DNA from: a virus | Reading direction: 5' to 3' (one strand) | IMG/VR virus record: IMGVR_UViG_3300025889_000350 | Coordinates: 1-37,785 of that record | Length of the DNA stretch: 37,785 nt | Shown here: positions 12,876 to 20,587 of the stretch, piece by piece | Layout: the number at the start of each line of letters is the position of its first letter | How positions within the stretch are numbered: position 1 is the first letter of the stretch | Position numbers and translations under genes: made by a program | Notes under the pieces: generated by a model | What the model was told of the DNA's origin: nothing | Database searches by the model: none | Seen by the model: only the letters and a program-made list of their open reading frames with translations

Positions 12876-14202
12876 CCTGCATAAGTATCAGCTGAAAGCT
12901 ATCGAATTTATCAGGCAAAACCCTGACGCGTTGATGCTTTGCCCTATGGGTGCCGGCAAGACCGTCATAACGGCGACGGCACTACAGGATATGCTGGATA
13001 AAGGCGACGTAGAACGAGCGCTAGTATTGGCGCCTAAACGGCCGGCGCAGATGACCTGGCCGACAGAAATCGAGAAATGGGACCATATCACGTTCGACTA
13101 TAGCGTTGCGATTGGCGCGCCACAGGCCCGAGAGCGAGCGTTTGAGGTTAAAAGCAGCGTCGTCATTATGAATTATGAGAATTTAATATGGGCGCTGGAT
13201 AATTTTGACCTGGCGATCATGTTCGATGCGATCGTATTCGATGAAGTAACGTGGATGAAAAATCCAAGCTCCAAGCGGTTCAAGAAGCTGAAGAAATATA
13301 TACCGGCGTTTGAAACGCGGATCGGGCTGACCGGTACGCTTGGCGGCGAAGTGCCGGACGTATTCGCCCAGGTTTATGTCATCGACGGCGGTCGTACGCT
13401 CGGTAAGAGTAAGACGGCGTTTGACGCCGAGTTTATGGTGCGCTGGGGGCGCGAGCCATGGCAGATTAAGCCGGCACAAGGGGCCGAAGAGAAACTGGCG
13501 GCCATGATAGCGCCGTTAACTTTTGAGATTGATAATTCTGAATATGAAGATCAGCTACCGCCGCTGATTGAGAACATTATCGAAGTCGAACTGCCGCCTA
13601 ACGCCAGACGCTTGTATGACGAGCTGGAACAGCATTTCGTAGCGGATATTGGCGATGGTGAGGTTCTTATGACGCCGACGGTCGCAGCGACGCTGAACAA
13701 GCTGCAACAGATCGCCAACGGCTTTTACTATACGGATGGCGTACCGTTCCCGGTGCATGAGGCTAAAGCGGACGCTATGGCCGAGGTTCTAAACGGCAGC
13801 GATAGCCTGGTCGGGGTCTATAAGTATAAATATGACGTCGAGCTTATGGGTGATCCGCCGTGCATAAATAGCAGCGTCTCTGATGATGAAGTCAAAGCTA
13901 TGATCGACAGTTGGAATAGGGGCGAGCTTAAATACGTTGCAGGGCATCCGTTAAGTTTTGGACATGGGCTGAACCTACAAAAAGGCGGCAACGTCATAGC
14001 CTGGTTCGGGCATACCTATAGTATGGATGAGTACGCGCAGACCGTCGCTCGTCTGCGTCGCCAAGGGCAAGAGAGTGACCAGGTATGGTCGCATTTGATT
14101 GTGGCGAAAGATACGATTGACACGGATATTATCGCCGTGCGAAGAGGAAAGGGCGAAGTAGAAAAGATGATAGTTGAGAGTATTAGAGAAAGGAACAAGT
14201 GA
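12859..14202 (+). CDS. SNF2/DEAD-like superfamily 2 helicase
   Basis: The protein has 447 residues, the compact size typical of phage SNF2-family helicases. Motifs are a Q/I region LHKYQLKAIEFI (7-18), Walker A PMGAGKT (29-35), motif II DEVT (128-131), motif III GLTGT (156-160), and near the C-terminus GHPLSFGHGLNL and motif VI QTVARLRRQGQ. It should use ATP to move on DNA, probably with the VRR-NUC nuclease encoded just upstream. AAGGA lies nine bases before the ATG. Confidence 0.9.
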   Translation: MPSRSDLHKYQLKAIEFIRQNPDALMLCPMGAGKTVITATALQDMLDKGDVERALVLAPKRPAQMTWPTEIEKWDHITFDYSVAIGAPQARERAFEVKSSVVIMNYENLIWALDNFDLAIMFDAIVFDEVTWMKNPSSKRFKKLKKYIPAFETRIGLTGTLGGEVPDVFAQVYVIDGGRTLGKSKTAFDAEFMVRWGREPWQIKPAQGAEEKLAAMIAPLTFEIDNSEYEDQLPPLIENIIEVELPPNARRLYDELEQHFVADIGDGEVLMTPTVAATLNKLQQIANGFYYTDGVPFPVHEAKADAMAEVLNGSDSLVGVYKYKYDVELMGDPPCINSSVSDDEVKAMIDSWNRGELKYVAGHPLSFGHGLNLQKGGNVIAWFGHTYSMDEYAQTVARLRRQGQESDQVWSHLIVAKDTIDTDIIAVRRGKGEVEKMIVESIRERNK

Positions 14203-14203
14203 A

Positions 14204-15355
14204 ATGGGTAATCATTCTAACGTCGTGGGTGGATCAACAGCCGGCAGGCTGATCGAATGCCCGGCAAGCTACAAGCTATCACAAGGGGTTGAACGCAGGT
14301 CGTCTTCATTTGCGGATGAAGGCTCTATGCTGCACGCCGCTATGGAAGTTATCTTGCTTGAAGATAAAAGCCGTGAAGAGATGATTGGGTTCGAGCATGA
14401 AGACTACCCAGGCCATATCTTAACGGATGAGCTGTATGATGAAATGGTCGTGCCGGCGCTGGACGCTTTAGATGAAGTCGCAAGGCTTTATGGCGAGTAT
14501 GATTTTGAATGCGAGGCGCAGGTGAAGTACCCTGACATCGACGGCGCGTTCGGAACGGCCGACATTATTGGCGGTAATGATAGGTACGCGTTCGTGCTGG
14601 ATTTTAAGTTTGGCCGGGGCGTTATGGTGAGCGCTCAATACAGCCCACAGCTGGCGTTCTACACCAACGCCGCTATGAATACGCCAGAATTGGCGGACTT
14701 CTTTGAGGGTGACAAGCCGATCATTCAAGCCATCATCCAGCCAGCGTTTGAACCTGCCATCGACATTTTTGAGACGGATAAGAACGATATCGCTGAGTTT
14801 CATGCGGCGCTTATCGAAGCCTGGGAAGAGGCGCAGCGTGATAACCCGCCGGCAGCTGTTGGCGATCACTGTCGTTTTTGCCCGGCAATGCCGACCTGTC
14901 CTGAGCAGCGTAAAGGCGTTGATTTAGCGCTGCCGAAAGTAGGCCAGGACATCAAGGTGCCTGAATTGAGCGATTTAATGGCTCTCTGCGATCAGCTAGA
15001 GCCGTGGATCAAAGCGGTCCGAAAGGCGGCGCATGAGACACTGGAAGCCGGCGACCCGGTGCCAGGCTGGAAGTTAGTTCCTAAACGCGCAACGCGACGC
15101 TGGGCGAATGAAAGCGAGGCATTCAAGGCTATGTCGGCCGCTAAGCTGACGCGTGAAGATACGCTGGAAGAGAAAGTTATCTCCCCCGCGAAGGCTGAGA
15201 AGTTATTCAAGAAAAAAGGTCTGGACTTTGAAAAAATGTCCGACCTCGTAATTGCCGTAAGCAGCGGCAATACTTTGGCGCCGGACAGCGACCCGCGACC
15301 CGACGCCATTGCATCCCAACGGGAAGGTGTCGACCTGGCGCTCCCAAAACAGTAA
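14204..15355 (+). CDS. Cas4/RecB-like PD-(D/E)xK nuclease (DUF2800 type)
   Basis: The ATG at 14204 follows GAAAGGAACAAGTGAA and starts right after the helicase stop; the product has 383 residues. The nuclease core is GAFGTAD (114-120), LDFKFGRG (132-139) with D133 and K135, and Q145/Q149. C19 and C223, C226, C232 are spaced like the iron-sulfur cysteines of Cas4/AddB nucleases. This fits the DUF2800 family common in phage replication cassettes with PolA and SNF2 helicases. The peptide GVDLALPK occurs twice, at 238-245 and 375-382, the second just before the stop. The two copies use different codons, so the repetition is conserved at protein level. Confidence 0.85.
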   Translation: MGNHSNVVGGSTAGRLIECPASYKLSQGVERRSSSFADEGSMLHAAMEVILLEDKSREEMIGFEHEDYPGHILTDELYDEMVVPALDALDEVARLYGEYDFECEAQVKYPDIDGAFGTADIIGGNDRYAFVLDFKFGRGVMVSAQYSPQLAFYTNAAMNTPELADFFEGDKPIIQAIIQPAFEPAIDIFETDKNDIAEFHAALIEAWEEAQRDNPPAAVGDHCRFCPAMPTCPEQRKGVDLALPKVGQDIKVPELSDLMALCDQLEPWIKAVRKAAHETLEAGDPVPGWKLVPKRATRRWANESEAFKAMSAAKLTREDTLEEKVISPAKAEKLFKKKGLDFEKMSDLVIAVSSGNTLAPDSDPRPDAIASQREGVDLALPKQ

Positions 15356-15373
15356 GAGAAAGAGAGAAAGAAA

Positions 15374-16066
15374 ATGAGTGATCTGATTAAATTTGCAAAC
15401 TCTGCCGTTGCTGATGTTTCGGCTATTGACGCTCAGCTTGACAAAGCTCTGGCGAAGGCGCCGGCCGTTAACAGCGGTCAGCCATATTTGAAGATTTCGC
15501 AGAAAACCGGTAAGTGGGTTTTCGGCGCTGAAGGTACGCAAGTCGAGGATGATAGTCAGTGGGCTGTCAATCCAGGCTCGCTGATGCACGGTTATGTTTG
15601 CTGGTCTGATCCGAAAGTGACTAAGAAGAAAGCTGAATTGCTTGGCGAGATTATGGTGCCGGCGCCGGAAGACCTACCGCCGTCATCGTCTCTCGACGAC
15701 CACAGCGCTGATGGCGGTATCTGGAAAGATGCCGTTGGCTTTGATCTGGCCTGCGTAAGCGGCGAGGATGAAGGCGAGCAGGTTGTGTTCAACTCAAGCT
15801 CTGGCGGTGGCTGTAAGGCGTATCGTGACGTTTTGCAGGCTATTCGTAACCGCCCTGAGCCTGATTATTTCGTCCCTATCGTTACTCTGGGCGAGACAAA
15901 TTACGTCTCCAACTACGGCGAGACGGTCTATAACCCTGTTTTCAAGGTTGTCGGATGGGCGAATGCTACCGGCGAACGTATGGACGGAGATATCGCTGAC
16001 GCGGGCGCTGACGAACAGCCCGAGGAAACTGAAAACCCACCGCGCCGCCGCCGGCGTTCTGCGTAA
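15374..16066 (+). CDS. Putative single-stranded DNA-binding protein (by position)
   Basis: This 230-residue protein has mixed strand-like content with many Gly and aromatic residues (WVFGAEGTQVEDDSQW; MHGYVCWSD; NYVSNYGETVYNP). A long acidic stretch at about 205-222 is followed by a basic tail PPRRRRRSA. In this kind of phage cassette the slot between the DUF2800 nuclease and PolA is held by DUF2815 single-stranded DNA-binding proteins. I see no clear DUF2815 signature, so the role is inferred from position and acidic tail only. A strong terminator follows directly, which would make this the most expressed gene of the cassette. Confidence 0.5.
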   Translation: MSDLIKFANSAVADVSAIDAQLDKALAKAPAVNSGQPYLKISQKTGKWVFGAEGTQVEDDSQWAVNPGSLMHGYVCWSDPKVTKKKAELLGEIMVPAPEDLPPSSSLDDHSADGGIWKDAVGFDLACVSGEDEGEQVVFNSSSGGGCKAYRDVLQAIRNRPEPDYFVPIVTLGETNYVSNYGETVYNPVFKVVGWANATGERMDGDIADAGADEQPEETENPPRRRRRSA

Positions 16067-16081
16067 CAGCGAGATAGGGAG

Positions 16082-16110
16082 CGCCGGGGTCTAACAGCCC
16101 CGGCGTTTTT
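16082..16110 (+). terminator. Strong terminator/attenuator just before polA
   Basis: CGCCGGGG (16082-16089) and CCCCGGCG (16098-16105) form a perfect stem around eight bases, and TTTTT follows. The polymerase ATG comes only five bases after the T tract. Read-through would set polymerase level well below that of the upstream gene. Confidence 0.88.
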
Positions 16111-16115
16111 CCTCC

Positions 16116-18143
16116 ATGAAAATCTTACACGTTGACTTCGAAACATATTCTCGTTGCAATCTCATTGCGCACGGCGCTCATGCGTATGCGCAGCATATCA
16201 GTACCGGCGTTCACTGCATGGGGTACGCGTTCGATGATGAAGAGCCGCGTCTATGGCTACCGTCTCAACGCTTTCCGCAAGACGTCATTGACCATATCGA
16301 AGCTGGCGGCATGTTGCATTGCCACAACGCGCAGTTTGAACGGCTGATATTCTGGTATGTCGTATGCCCTGACCATGACGTACCTGAGCCTGCTATGGAG
16401 CAATTTTATTGCACGGCAGCTCAGGCCAGATGCCGGGCGCTGCCGGCTAACCTAGACGATCTGGGCCGGTGCCTGGGGTTATCGCTTCTTAAAGATAAAC
16501 GCGGCAAGGAGCTTATCAAGCTGCTCTGCATACCGAATAAGGAGACGGGCGCGTTTAATCGTGATCCTGAGCTGCTGCAAGAGCTGTATGATTACTGTTT
16601 ACAGGACGTCCGCGTTGAGCGCCTGGCGGCCGACTGCACGCCAGCTATGACGGCTGACGAGCTTGCGACGTATCACGCTATGGAGCGGATCAACGACGCC
16701 GGACTTATGGTTGACGTCGAGCTGGCTAAAGCCGCTGGCCGGTACGCCGCACTTGAGCTAGATGAGATATGCCAACAGCTGATAACTGTCACTAACGGCC
16801 AGATACACACACCGCGCCAATATCAGAAGGTTAAAGACTTCATACTGGCCCGAGGCGGCGAGCTGGCGCGCAAGGCTATGACGGTGGTAAAAACCGACCG
16901 CAAAACGGGTATGGAAGAGCGAAAGGTGTCATTCGGTAAGGATAACAGGCGCCGGCTGTTAGAGATTTCTGAAGCTGACCCTGACTTCTTACCGCCGGAA
17001 GCATTGCAGGTTATCGGCCTGGTCGACGACGCAGGGCGATCATCAGTTTCTAAGTTTGAGAATATGGTGAAGCGCGCTGACGTAGAGGATCACCGCGTTC
17101 GTGGTGCGTATATCTGTTTCGGCGCCGGCCAGACCGGCCGCGCCAGCTCAATCGGGCTTCAGGTTCATAACCTACCTCGCAACACTGCAAAAGACCCTGA
17201 CGCAGTGCGGCGCTGGATCATCGAAGATCGTGAGCTGCCGGGCGTTATGGATACGCTATCGTCTATGTTAAGACCTGCGATCATAACGCCACCAGGTAAG
17301 TATTTCGCATGCGGTGATTGGTCAGCGATCGAAGCGCGCGTATTGCCGTGGCTGTCGAAGTCCAACGGCGGCAGTTATGTGCTGGACGTGTTCGCGGAAG
17401 TTGACGCGGACCCTGACGCGCCGGACCTTTACATGATCGAAGCCGGTAATCTGTTCAATAAAGACCCTAAGACGGTCACGAAAAATGAGCGCGCGATCGG
17501 TAAGGTCGAGGTTTTGGCGCTTGGGTATCAAGGCGGGTATCGCGCGTTTCAGGCAATGGCGCGGGGGTACGGTATTACTGTTAGTGATGAAGAAGCCGAG
17601 AAGATTAAAGATACGTGGCGTTTCAATAACCAGTGGGCCGTCGATTTCTGGAAAGAGCTTAACCAAGCGGCGCTGGCGGCCGTGTTTGCGCCTGGCACTG
17701 AGACAAAAGCTGGTCGGGTATCGTACTACCATGCCGGCGACGGCCACCCTCTATATTGCATGCTGCCGAGCGGGCGAGCGCTGTCATACCCGCAAGTAAA
17801 ACTTGAAGAAGGCGACTATGGCCCTGAGCTGACGGCCGTAAAGGGTCAATGGAAGCCAAAAGCTGACGAAACGGAATGGCCTCGTATCAAGCTATACGGC
17901 GGCCTACTTGCCGAGAATATAACCCAAGCGGCGAGCGCAGACATACTATTCAACGCAGTACGCAATGCGCTAGCTGCCGAGTTAAATGTTGTCGGCACGA
18001 CACATGATGAATTGCTTATAGAGACGTCAAAACCTGATATTGACAAATGTAAATTAGTCGATATTATGATGGAAATTCCAGAGTGGGCTGAAGGTCTGCC
18101 AATGGCGGTCGAAGCCTGGACAGGGAAGAGGTATCGTAAATGA
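16116..18143 (+). CDS. polA: Family A DNA polymerase with 3'-5' exonuclease
   Basis: The protein has 675 residues. The proofreading domain has ExoI D7/E9 (HVDFET), ExoII around N71 (HNAQFE) and ExoIII Y160/D164 (YCLQD). The polymerase domain has motif A with D401 (DWSAIEARVL), motif B R459/K463 with Y471 (RAIGKVEVLALGYQGG) and motif C H630-D631-E632 (THDE). This is the phage-type PolA found with SNF2 helicase and DUF2800 nuclease genes, and it should copy the phage genome. There is no Shine-Dalgarno sequence: the five bases between the terminator T tract and the ATG read CCTCC. The next gene overlaps its stop (ATGA). Confidence 0.95.
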   Translation: MKILHVDFETYSRCNLIAHGAHAYAQHISTGVHCMGYAFDDEEPRLWLPSQRFPQDVIDHIEAGGMLHCHNAQFERLIFWYVVCPDHDVPEPAMEQFYCTAAQARCRALPANLDDLGRCLGLSLLKDKRGKELIKLLCIPNKETGAFNRDPELLQELYDYCLQDVRVERLAADCTPAMTADELATYHAMERINDAGLMVDVELAKAAGRYAALELDEICQQLITVTNGQIHTPRQYQKVKDFILARGGELARKAMTVVKTDRKTGMEERKVSFGKDNRRRLLEISEADPDFLPPEALQVIGLVDDAGRSSVSKFENMVKRADVEDHRVRGAYICFGAGQTGRASSIGLQVHNLPRNTAKDPDAVRRWIIEDRELPGVMDTLSSMLRPAIITPPGKYFACGDWSAIEARVLPWLSKSNGGSYVLDVFAEVDADPDAPDLYMIEAGNLFNKDPKTVTKNERAIGKVEVLALGYQGGYRAFQAMARGYGITVSDEEAEKIKDTWRFNNQWAVDFWKELNQAALAAVFAPGTETKAGRVSYYHAGDGHPLYCMLPSGRALSYPQVKLEEGDYGPELTAVKGQWKPKADETEWPRIKLYGGLLAENITQAASADILFNAVRNALAAELNVVGTTHDELLIETSKPDIDKCKLVDIMMEIPEWAEGLPMAVEAWTGKRYRK

Positions 18144-18313
18144 GCGCTATGGATAGATACGTCATAAAAGACGGCGAGGATTATATCTTAGTCTCTGAAA
18201 ACGACGGGTGGACTTTCTTAAATCGCGGGCCTGAACGCACTGAACGCGTCCTTGATATGTCAAACCCTAAAGACATTGAGATTTTGGAACGATATTATGT
18301 CCAAGCGTCCTGA
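18140..18313 (+). CDS. Small protein of unknown function (57 aa)
   Basis: The ATG overlaps the polymerase stop by four bases (ATGA), so translation is probably coupled. The 57-residue product has strands (RYVIKDGEDYILVSENDGWTF) and then a helix (DIEILERYYVQAS). It is acidic, and no family is recognised. It overlaps the next gene by 17 bases. Confidence 0.6.
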   Translation: MSAMDRYVIKDGEDYILVSENDGWTFLNRGPERTERVLDMSNPKDIEILERYYVQAS

Positions 18314-18638
18314 TAACAACCCTAAGTCCAAGTACGGTATGCAAAAGCCATCGCTTGGTCTTATTCCGAAAGCAGCAATGGAAGCAGCGGCGGGCGCGCA
18401 CCAGTTGGGAGCCGACAAGTACGGTCCCTGGAACTGGCGGGAGAACTCTGTCGCTGCTTCTGTTTACGTGAACGCCATGCTGCGCCATATCAAGGCGTGG
18501 CAAGAGAGTGAAGACATCGACCCAGAGAGCGGCGTGTCCCACCTGGGTCACGTCATGGCCTGTTGCGGTATTCTGTTGGATGCCCAGGCTGTAGGTAACT
18601 TGATAGACGACAGACCAGTGAGAAAGGACAAGAAATGA
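18297..18638 (+). CDS. dATP/dGTP pyrophosphohydrolase-like protein (DUF5664/MazZ-like)
   Basis: The ATG at 18297 gives 113 residues; a frame extension upstream to 18252 lacks a ribosome site. The sequence GADKYGPWNWRE (about 38-49), then YVNAMLRHIKAWQ (56-68), DPESGVSHLGHVMACCGILLDA (74-95), matches the DUF5664 family (dATP/dGTP diphosphohydrolase N-terminal domain). Glu, Asp and His residues in these helices are the expected metal ligands. Related MazZ enzymes in 2-aminoadenine phages remove dATP and make dGMP as a precursor. Here no PurZ-like gene is present, so nucleotide-pool control is the safer reading. Confidence 0.78.
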   Translation: MSKRPDNNPKSKYGMQKPSLGLIPKAAMEAAAGAHQLGADKYGPWNWRENSVAASVYVNAMLRHIKAWQESEDIDPESGVSHLGHVMACCGILLDAQAVGNLIDDRPVRKDKK

Positions 18639-18808
18639 TTGAGACGTACCCAGAGATTTTGCGGGCGCGGGTCCGTAAGGGAGAGATGGACTATTATGAC
18701 GCGCTTGACTTCTTGCAGGAGTACGCAGAGGTGTCCGTTGGACGCGCTAGGCAACTCATGGAAGAGGATTGCCCTGTGATCCAAGGAGGGCGCAATGGTG
18801 CTGACTGA
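18635..18808 (+). CDS. Small protein of unknown function (57 aa)
   Basis: The ATG overlaps the previous stop (ATGA). The 57-residue product begins MIETYPEILRARVRKGEMDY and continues as a helix-loop-helix (YDALDFLQEYAEVSVGRARQLMEED). The pattern YYDALDFL...SVGRARQLM may be a small helix-turn-helix, but I cannot confirm DNA binding. It overlaps the next gene by 14 bases. Confidence 0.6.
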   Translation: MIETYPEILRARVRKGEMDYYDALDFLQEYAEVSVGRARQLMEEDCPVIQGGRNGAD

Positions 18809-18989
18809 TTGGGAGATAGTGAGCATGGCGTGGGAGGAGTGCGCTGAAGAGTGCGGCGCGTGTGAGTATTTCGCCTACGACTATTCGACAGACCTGGGCG
18901 CGCAGTCTGATTGCACTCTTGGCGACATCCCCGGCCATGATCCTAAATGGTGCCCTGCGTATGAGCGCGTCTTGGAGGAGTTGAAATGA
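18795..18989 (+). CDS. Small Cys-rich acidic protein (64 aa)
   Basis: A strong AAGGAGG ribosome site lies before the ATG. The 64 residues include five Cys (EECAEECGACEYF, then SDCTLG and WCPAYERV) and a His, enough for a zinc site. It is strongly acidic. The next gene overlaps it by four bases. Small Cys-rich proteins of this kind are common in phage accessory operons; no function is known. Confidence 0.6.
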   Translation: MVLTDWEIVSMAWEECAEECGACEYFAYDYSTDLGAQSDCTLGDIPGHDPKWCPAYERVLEELK

Positions 18990-19126
18990 AGGTATTTTGG
19001 TTTGCGGCTATCGTCTTTCCGGTCATGGTTCTGGTTTCATACTTTGTTCTGGAAGCCATACATGAACACACCGTCATCTATCAAGAGTGCGGCGGCGTGT
19101 ACTGCCCGCAGGATGAAACACGATGA
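18986..19126 (+). CDS. Small single-span membrane protein (46 aa)
   Basis: The ATG overlaps the previous stop (ATGA). Residues 4-24 form one hydrophobic span (FWFAAIVFPVMVLVSYFVLEA), followed by a short soluble tail with two Cys (ECGGVYCPQDETR) that could form a disulfide outside the membrane. It might be involved in exclusion or lysis timing, but it lies outside the lysis cassette. The product is too short for an i-spanin. No family recognised. Confidence 0.55.
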   Translation: MKVFWFAAIVFPVMVLVSYFVLEAIHEHTVIYQECGGVYCPQDETR

Positions 19127-19326
19127 ACAAATCAGGCAACCTCCGTGGTTTTAACACGCTCTCTGAGGAGAGCATTGAGAAAATACGACGTAACACCAGT
19201 GAGAAGCGGCTACAGTACCACGACGGTTGGCCTACGCCTGTCGCCCGGTACGGTACGCCTGATTACTACGAGCGCGTGAACGACGAATTTAACCATCGCG
19301 TATTGATGAGCCGGTCGCGCCGGTGA
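19123..19326 (+). CDS. Small protein of unknown function (67 aa)
   Basis: The ATG overlaps the previous stop (ATGA). The product is basic, with a helical N-terminus (SEESIEKIRRNTSEKRLQ), a Gly/Pro/Tyr-rich middle (HDGWPTPVARYGTPDYYERV) and a basic end (MSRSRR). No family is recognised, but the chain of ATGA overlaps from 18140 on supports it as part of one operon. Confidence 0.55.
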   Translation: MNKSGNLRGFNTLSEESIEKIRRNTSEKRLQYHDGWPTPVARYGTPDYYERVNDEFNHRVLMSRSRR

Positions 19327-19382
19327 ACGGACCTGAGAACGTGTGGGCCGTGTATTCGCGGCTGATAGGAGGAACCAATGAG

Positions 19383-19682
19383 ATGGATAATGAAATCACG
19401 GCCATTCAGGTGGTGGAGCAAGCAAGTTGGGCGGCATCACGCTTGGCTGTGGCGGCAGACTTGGGGGCGAAAATGAAGTGTGAATTTTGCCAAGGGTTAG
19501 GTATATCAAACGCCCGAATGAAAAGTGCCGCCGACGGGGTGCCTCCTTATTGCTTAGAGTGCAACGGCACCGGTGTGGCTGATTGCTGTAACGGCATGCA
19601 AGCCTGTCAGGTGGTCGATAACGATTGGCTTGCGGCGTCCGTCGTCCGAGGACAGGGGACAGCCGAAGAGGGAAGCGAATGA
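19383..19682 (+). CDS. Small DnaJ-type zinc-finger-like protein
   Basis: The frame is open from 19323 (GTG), but the best start is the ATG at 19383 or 19473. AGGAGG lies ten bases before 19383. From 19383 the product has 99 residues. It contains CEFCQGLG (about 33-40) and CLECNGTG (57-64), two CxxCxGxG units as in the DnaJ zinc domain, then CCNGMQAC. Such two-knuckle proteins bind one zinc ion. The role is unknown; RNA binding or protein folding help is possible. It is the last clear gene of the rightward operon, convergent with the holin gene; no terminator is seen between them. Confidence 0.6.
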   Translation: MDNEITAIQVVEQASWAASRLAVAADLGAKMKCEFCQGLGISNARMKSAADGVPPYCLECNGTGVADCCNGMQACQVVDNDWLAASVVRGQGTAEEGSE

Positions 19683-19727
19683 AGAAATGGCCTTTGATTA
19701 AGCAGAAAAAAGACTAACGTTGACCCT

Positions 19728-20195
19728 TCATCTTTTCCTTTGTGTCATGCGGTCGCCAAACCACCAAGTAACGCTCGACACTGCCATGTAGATTACAGCG
19801 CCGACGATCTCTGCTTTGGTTCCAAGGTCTGCAATGGTGAAGTAGATGATGCCGAGCAAAACGATAAGCCCCAGAGTAAGAACAGGGCGCACCAAGCGAA
19901 GGATGTCCACCACCCACCGTGACGCCTTTCCGGTTGCGCTGTCGTGAGCATAGGATGCGTTACGGAGTTCTGTTGCTGATCGGTCGGCTTCGATCTGTCG
20001 CTCATTCTCAAATTCCTTGTCGCGGATTTCGGCATTCAGCTTCGTCAACTCCATGACGCGCTTGTGTTCCGCTTCTTTCTCTTTCATGTCGGCGTACCAA
20101 GTGAACGCCTTGGTAATGCCGGAGAAGATCAGCCCCAGGCCGCCGGTGCCCGCGCCGAATAATGCAGGGCCGATCAGGCCAAGAATAGCTTCCAT
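19728..20195 (-). CDS. Holin (3-TM type)
   Basis: The protein has 155 residues: one hydrophobic span near the N-terminus (about 4-28), a long charged helical part (35-85, EKEAEHKRVMELTKLNAEIR), and two spans near the C-terminus (about 100-118 and 125-145), ending in TWWFGDRMTQRKR. This matches the three-span holin family seen in gene transfer agents and many proteobacterial phages. Holins form holes in the inner membrane so that the endolysin can reach the wall. The ATG shares a base with the endolysin stop (TAATG). Confidence 0.82.
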   Translation of the reverse strand: MEAILGLIGPALFGAGTGGLGLIFSGITKAFTWYADMKEKEAEHKRVMELTKLNAEIRDKEFENERQIEADRSATELRNASYAHDSATGKASRWVVDILRLVRPVLTLGLIVLLGIIYFTIADLGTKAEIVGAVIYMAVSSVTWWFGDRMTQRKR

Positions 20196-20578
20196 TACCA
20201 GGTTCTCCTTCGGCCCATGTCAACGTGGACGAACGTGTTGTACCTCAGTCCAAAACCTTGAAAGCCGACCAATCGACCGACGCGCTCAATCGTTTCCTTA
20301 GACGCCACCGACAGCGGGATATCAAAAGCGTCACCCAAGCGATGCCGAGACAAAGGCGCACCTCCCACACGCGCGTTGTGATATGCGCTACGGTAAGCCG
20401 AGTTTGGACTGAACGGTACGCCGATCTCGCGGCGCAGTTGATCCAGCGCCTGTAGAGCCGCCACGTTGACGAGGATCTCGCCAGTTCCCTTGCACGCGAT
20501 CTCCCCCGGCGAAAAGAACTTGCAGGGCCAAGCGTTGCGCGGAACATCCTGCCAGTTCTCATATATCATTCCAGCCAC
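20195..20578 (-). CDS. Endolysin, peptidase M15 type
   Basis: The protein has 127 residues. The M15A zinc motif SxHxxxxAxD is present (S77, H79, A84, D86; SRHRLGDAFD), and the third zinc ligand lies in FVHVD (H118, D120). AYRSAYHNARVGG (61-73) is the usual substrate-site loop. It should cut peptide cross-links in peptidoglycan. There is no signal peptide, so it depends on the holin encoded next. The first codon is GTG; an ATG nine bases later (20569) is an alternative start. Confidence 0.88.
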   Translation of the reverse strand: MAGMIYENWQDVPRNAWPCKFFSPGEIACKGTGEILVNVAALQALDQLRREIGVPFSPNSAYRSAYHNARVGGAPLSRHRLGDAFDIPLSVASKETIERVGRLVGFQGFGLRYNTFVHVDMGRRRTW

Positions 20579-20587
20579 AATAAGTTC

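Noticed and set aside
18040-18053. Near-match to the operator inside polA (TTGACAAATGTAAA)
   Set aside because: It has one mismatch in the second half, lacks the flanking bases and lies in well-conserved coding sequence, so chance is the simplest reading.
19680-19718. 12-codon frame overlapping the zinc protein stop (ATGA)
   Set aside because: It is too short and has no feature beyond being lysine-rich; it is noted only because it continues the chain of overlapping starts.
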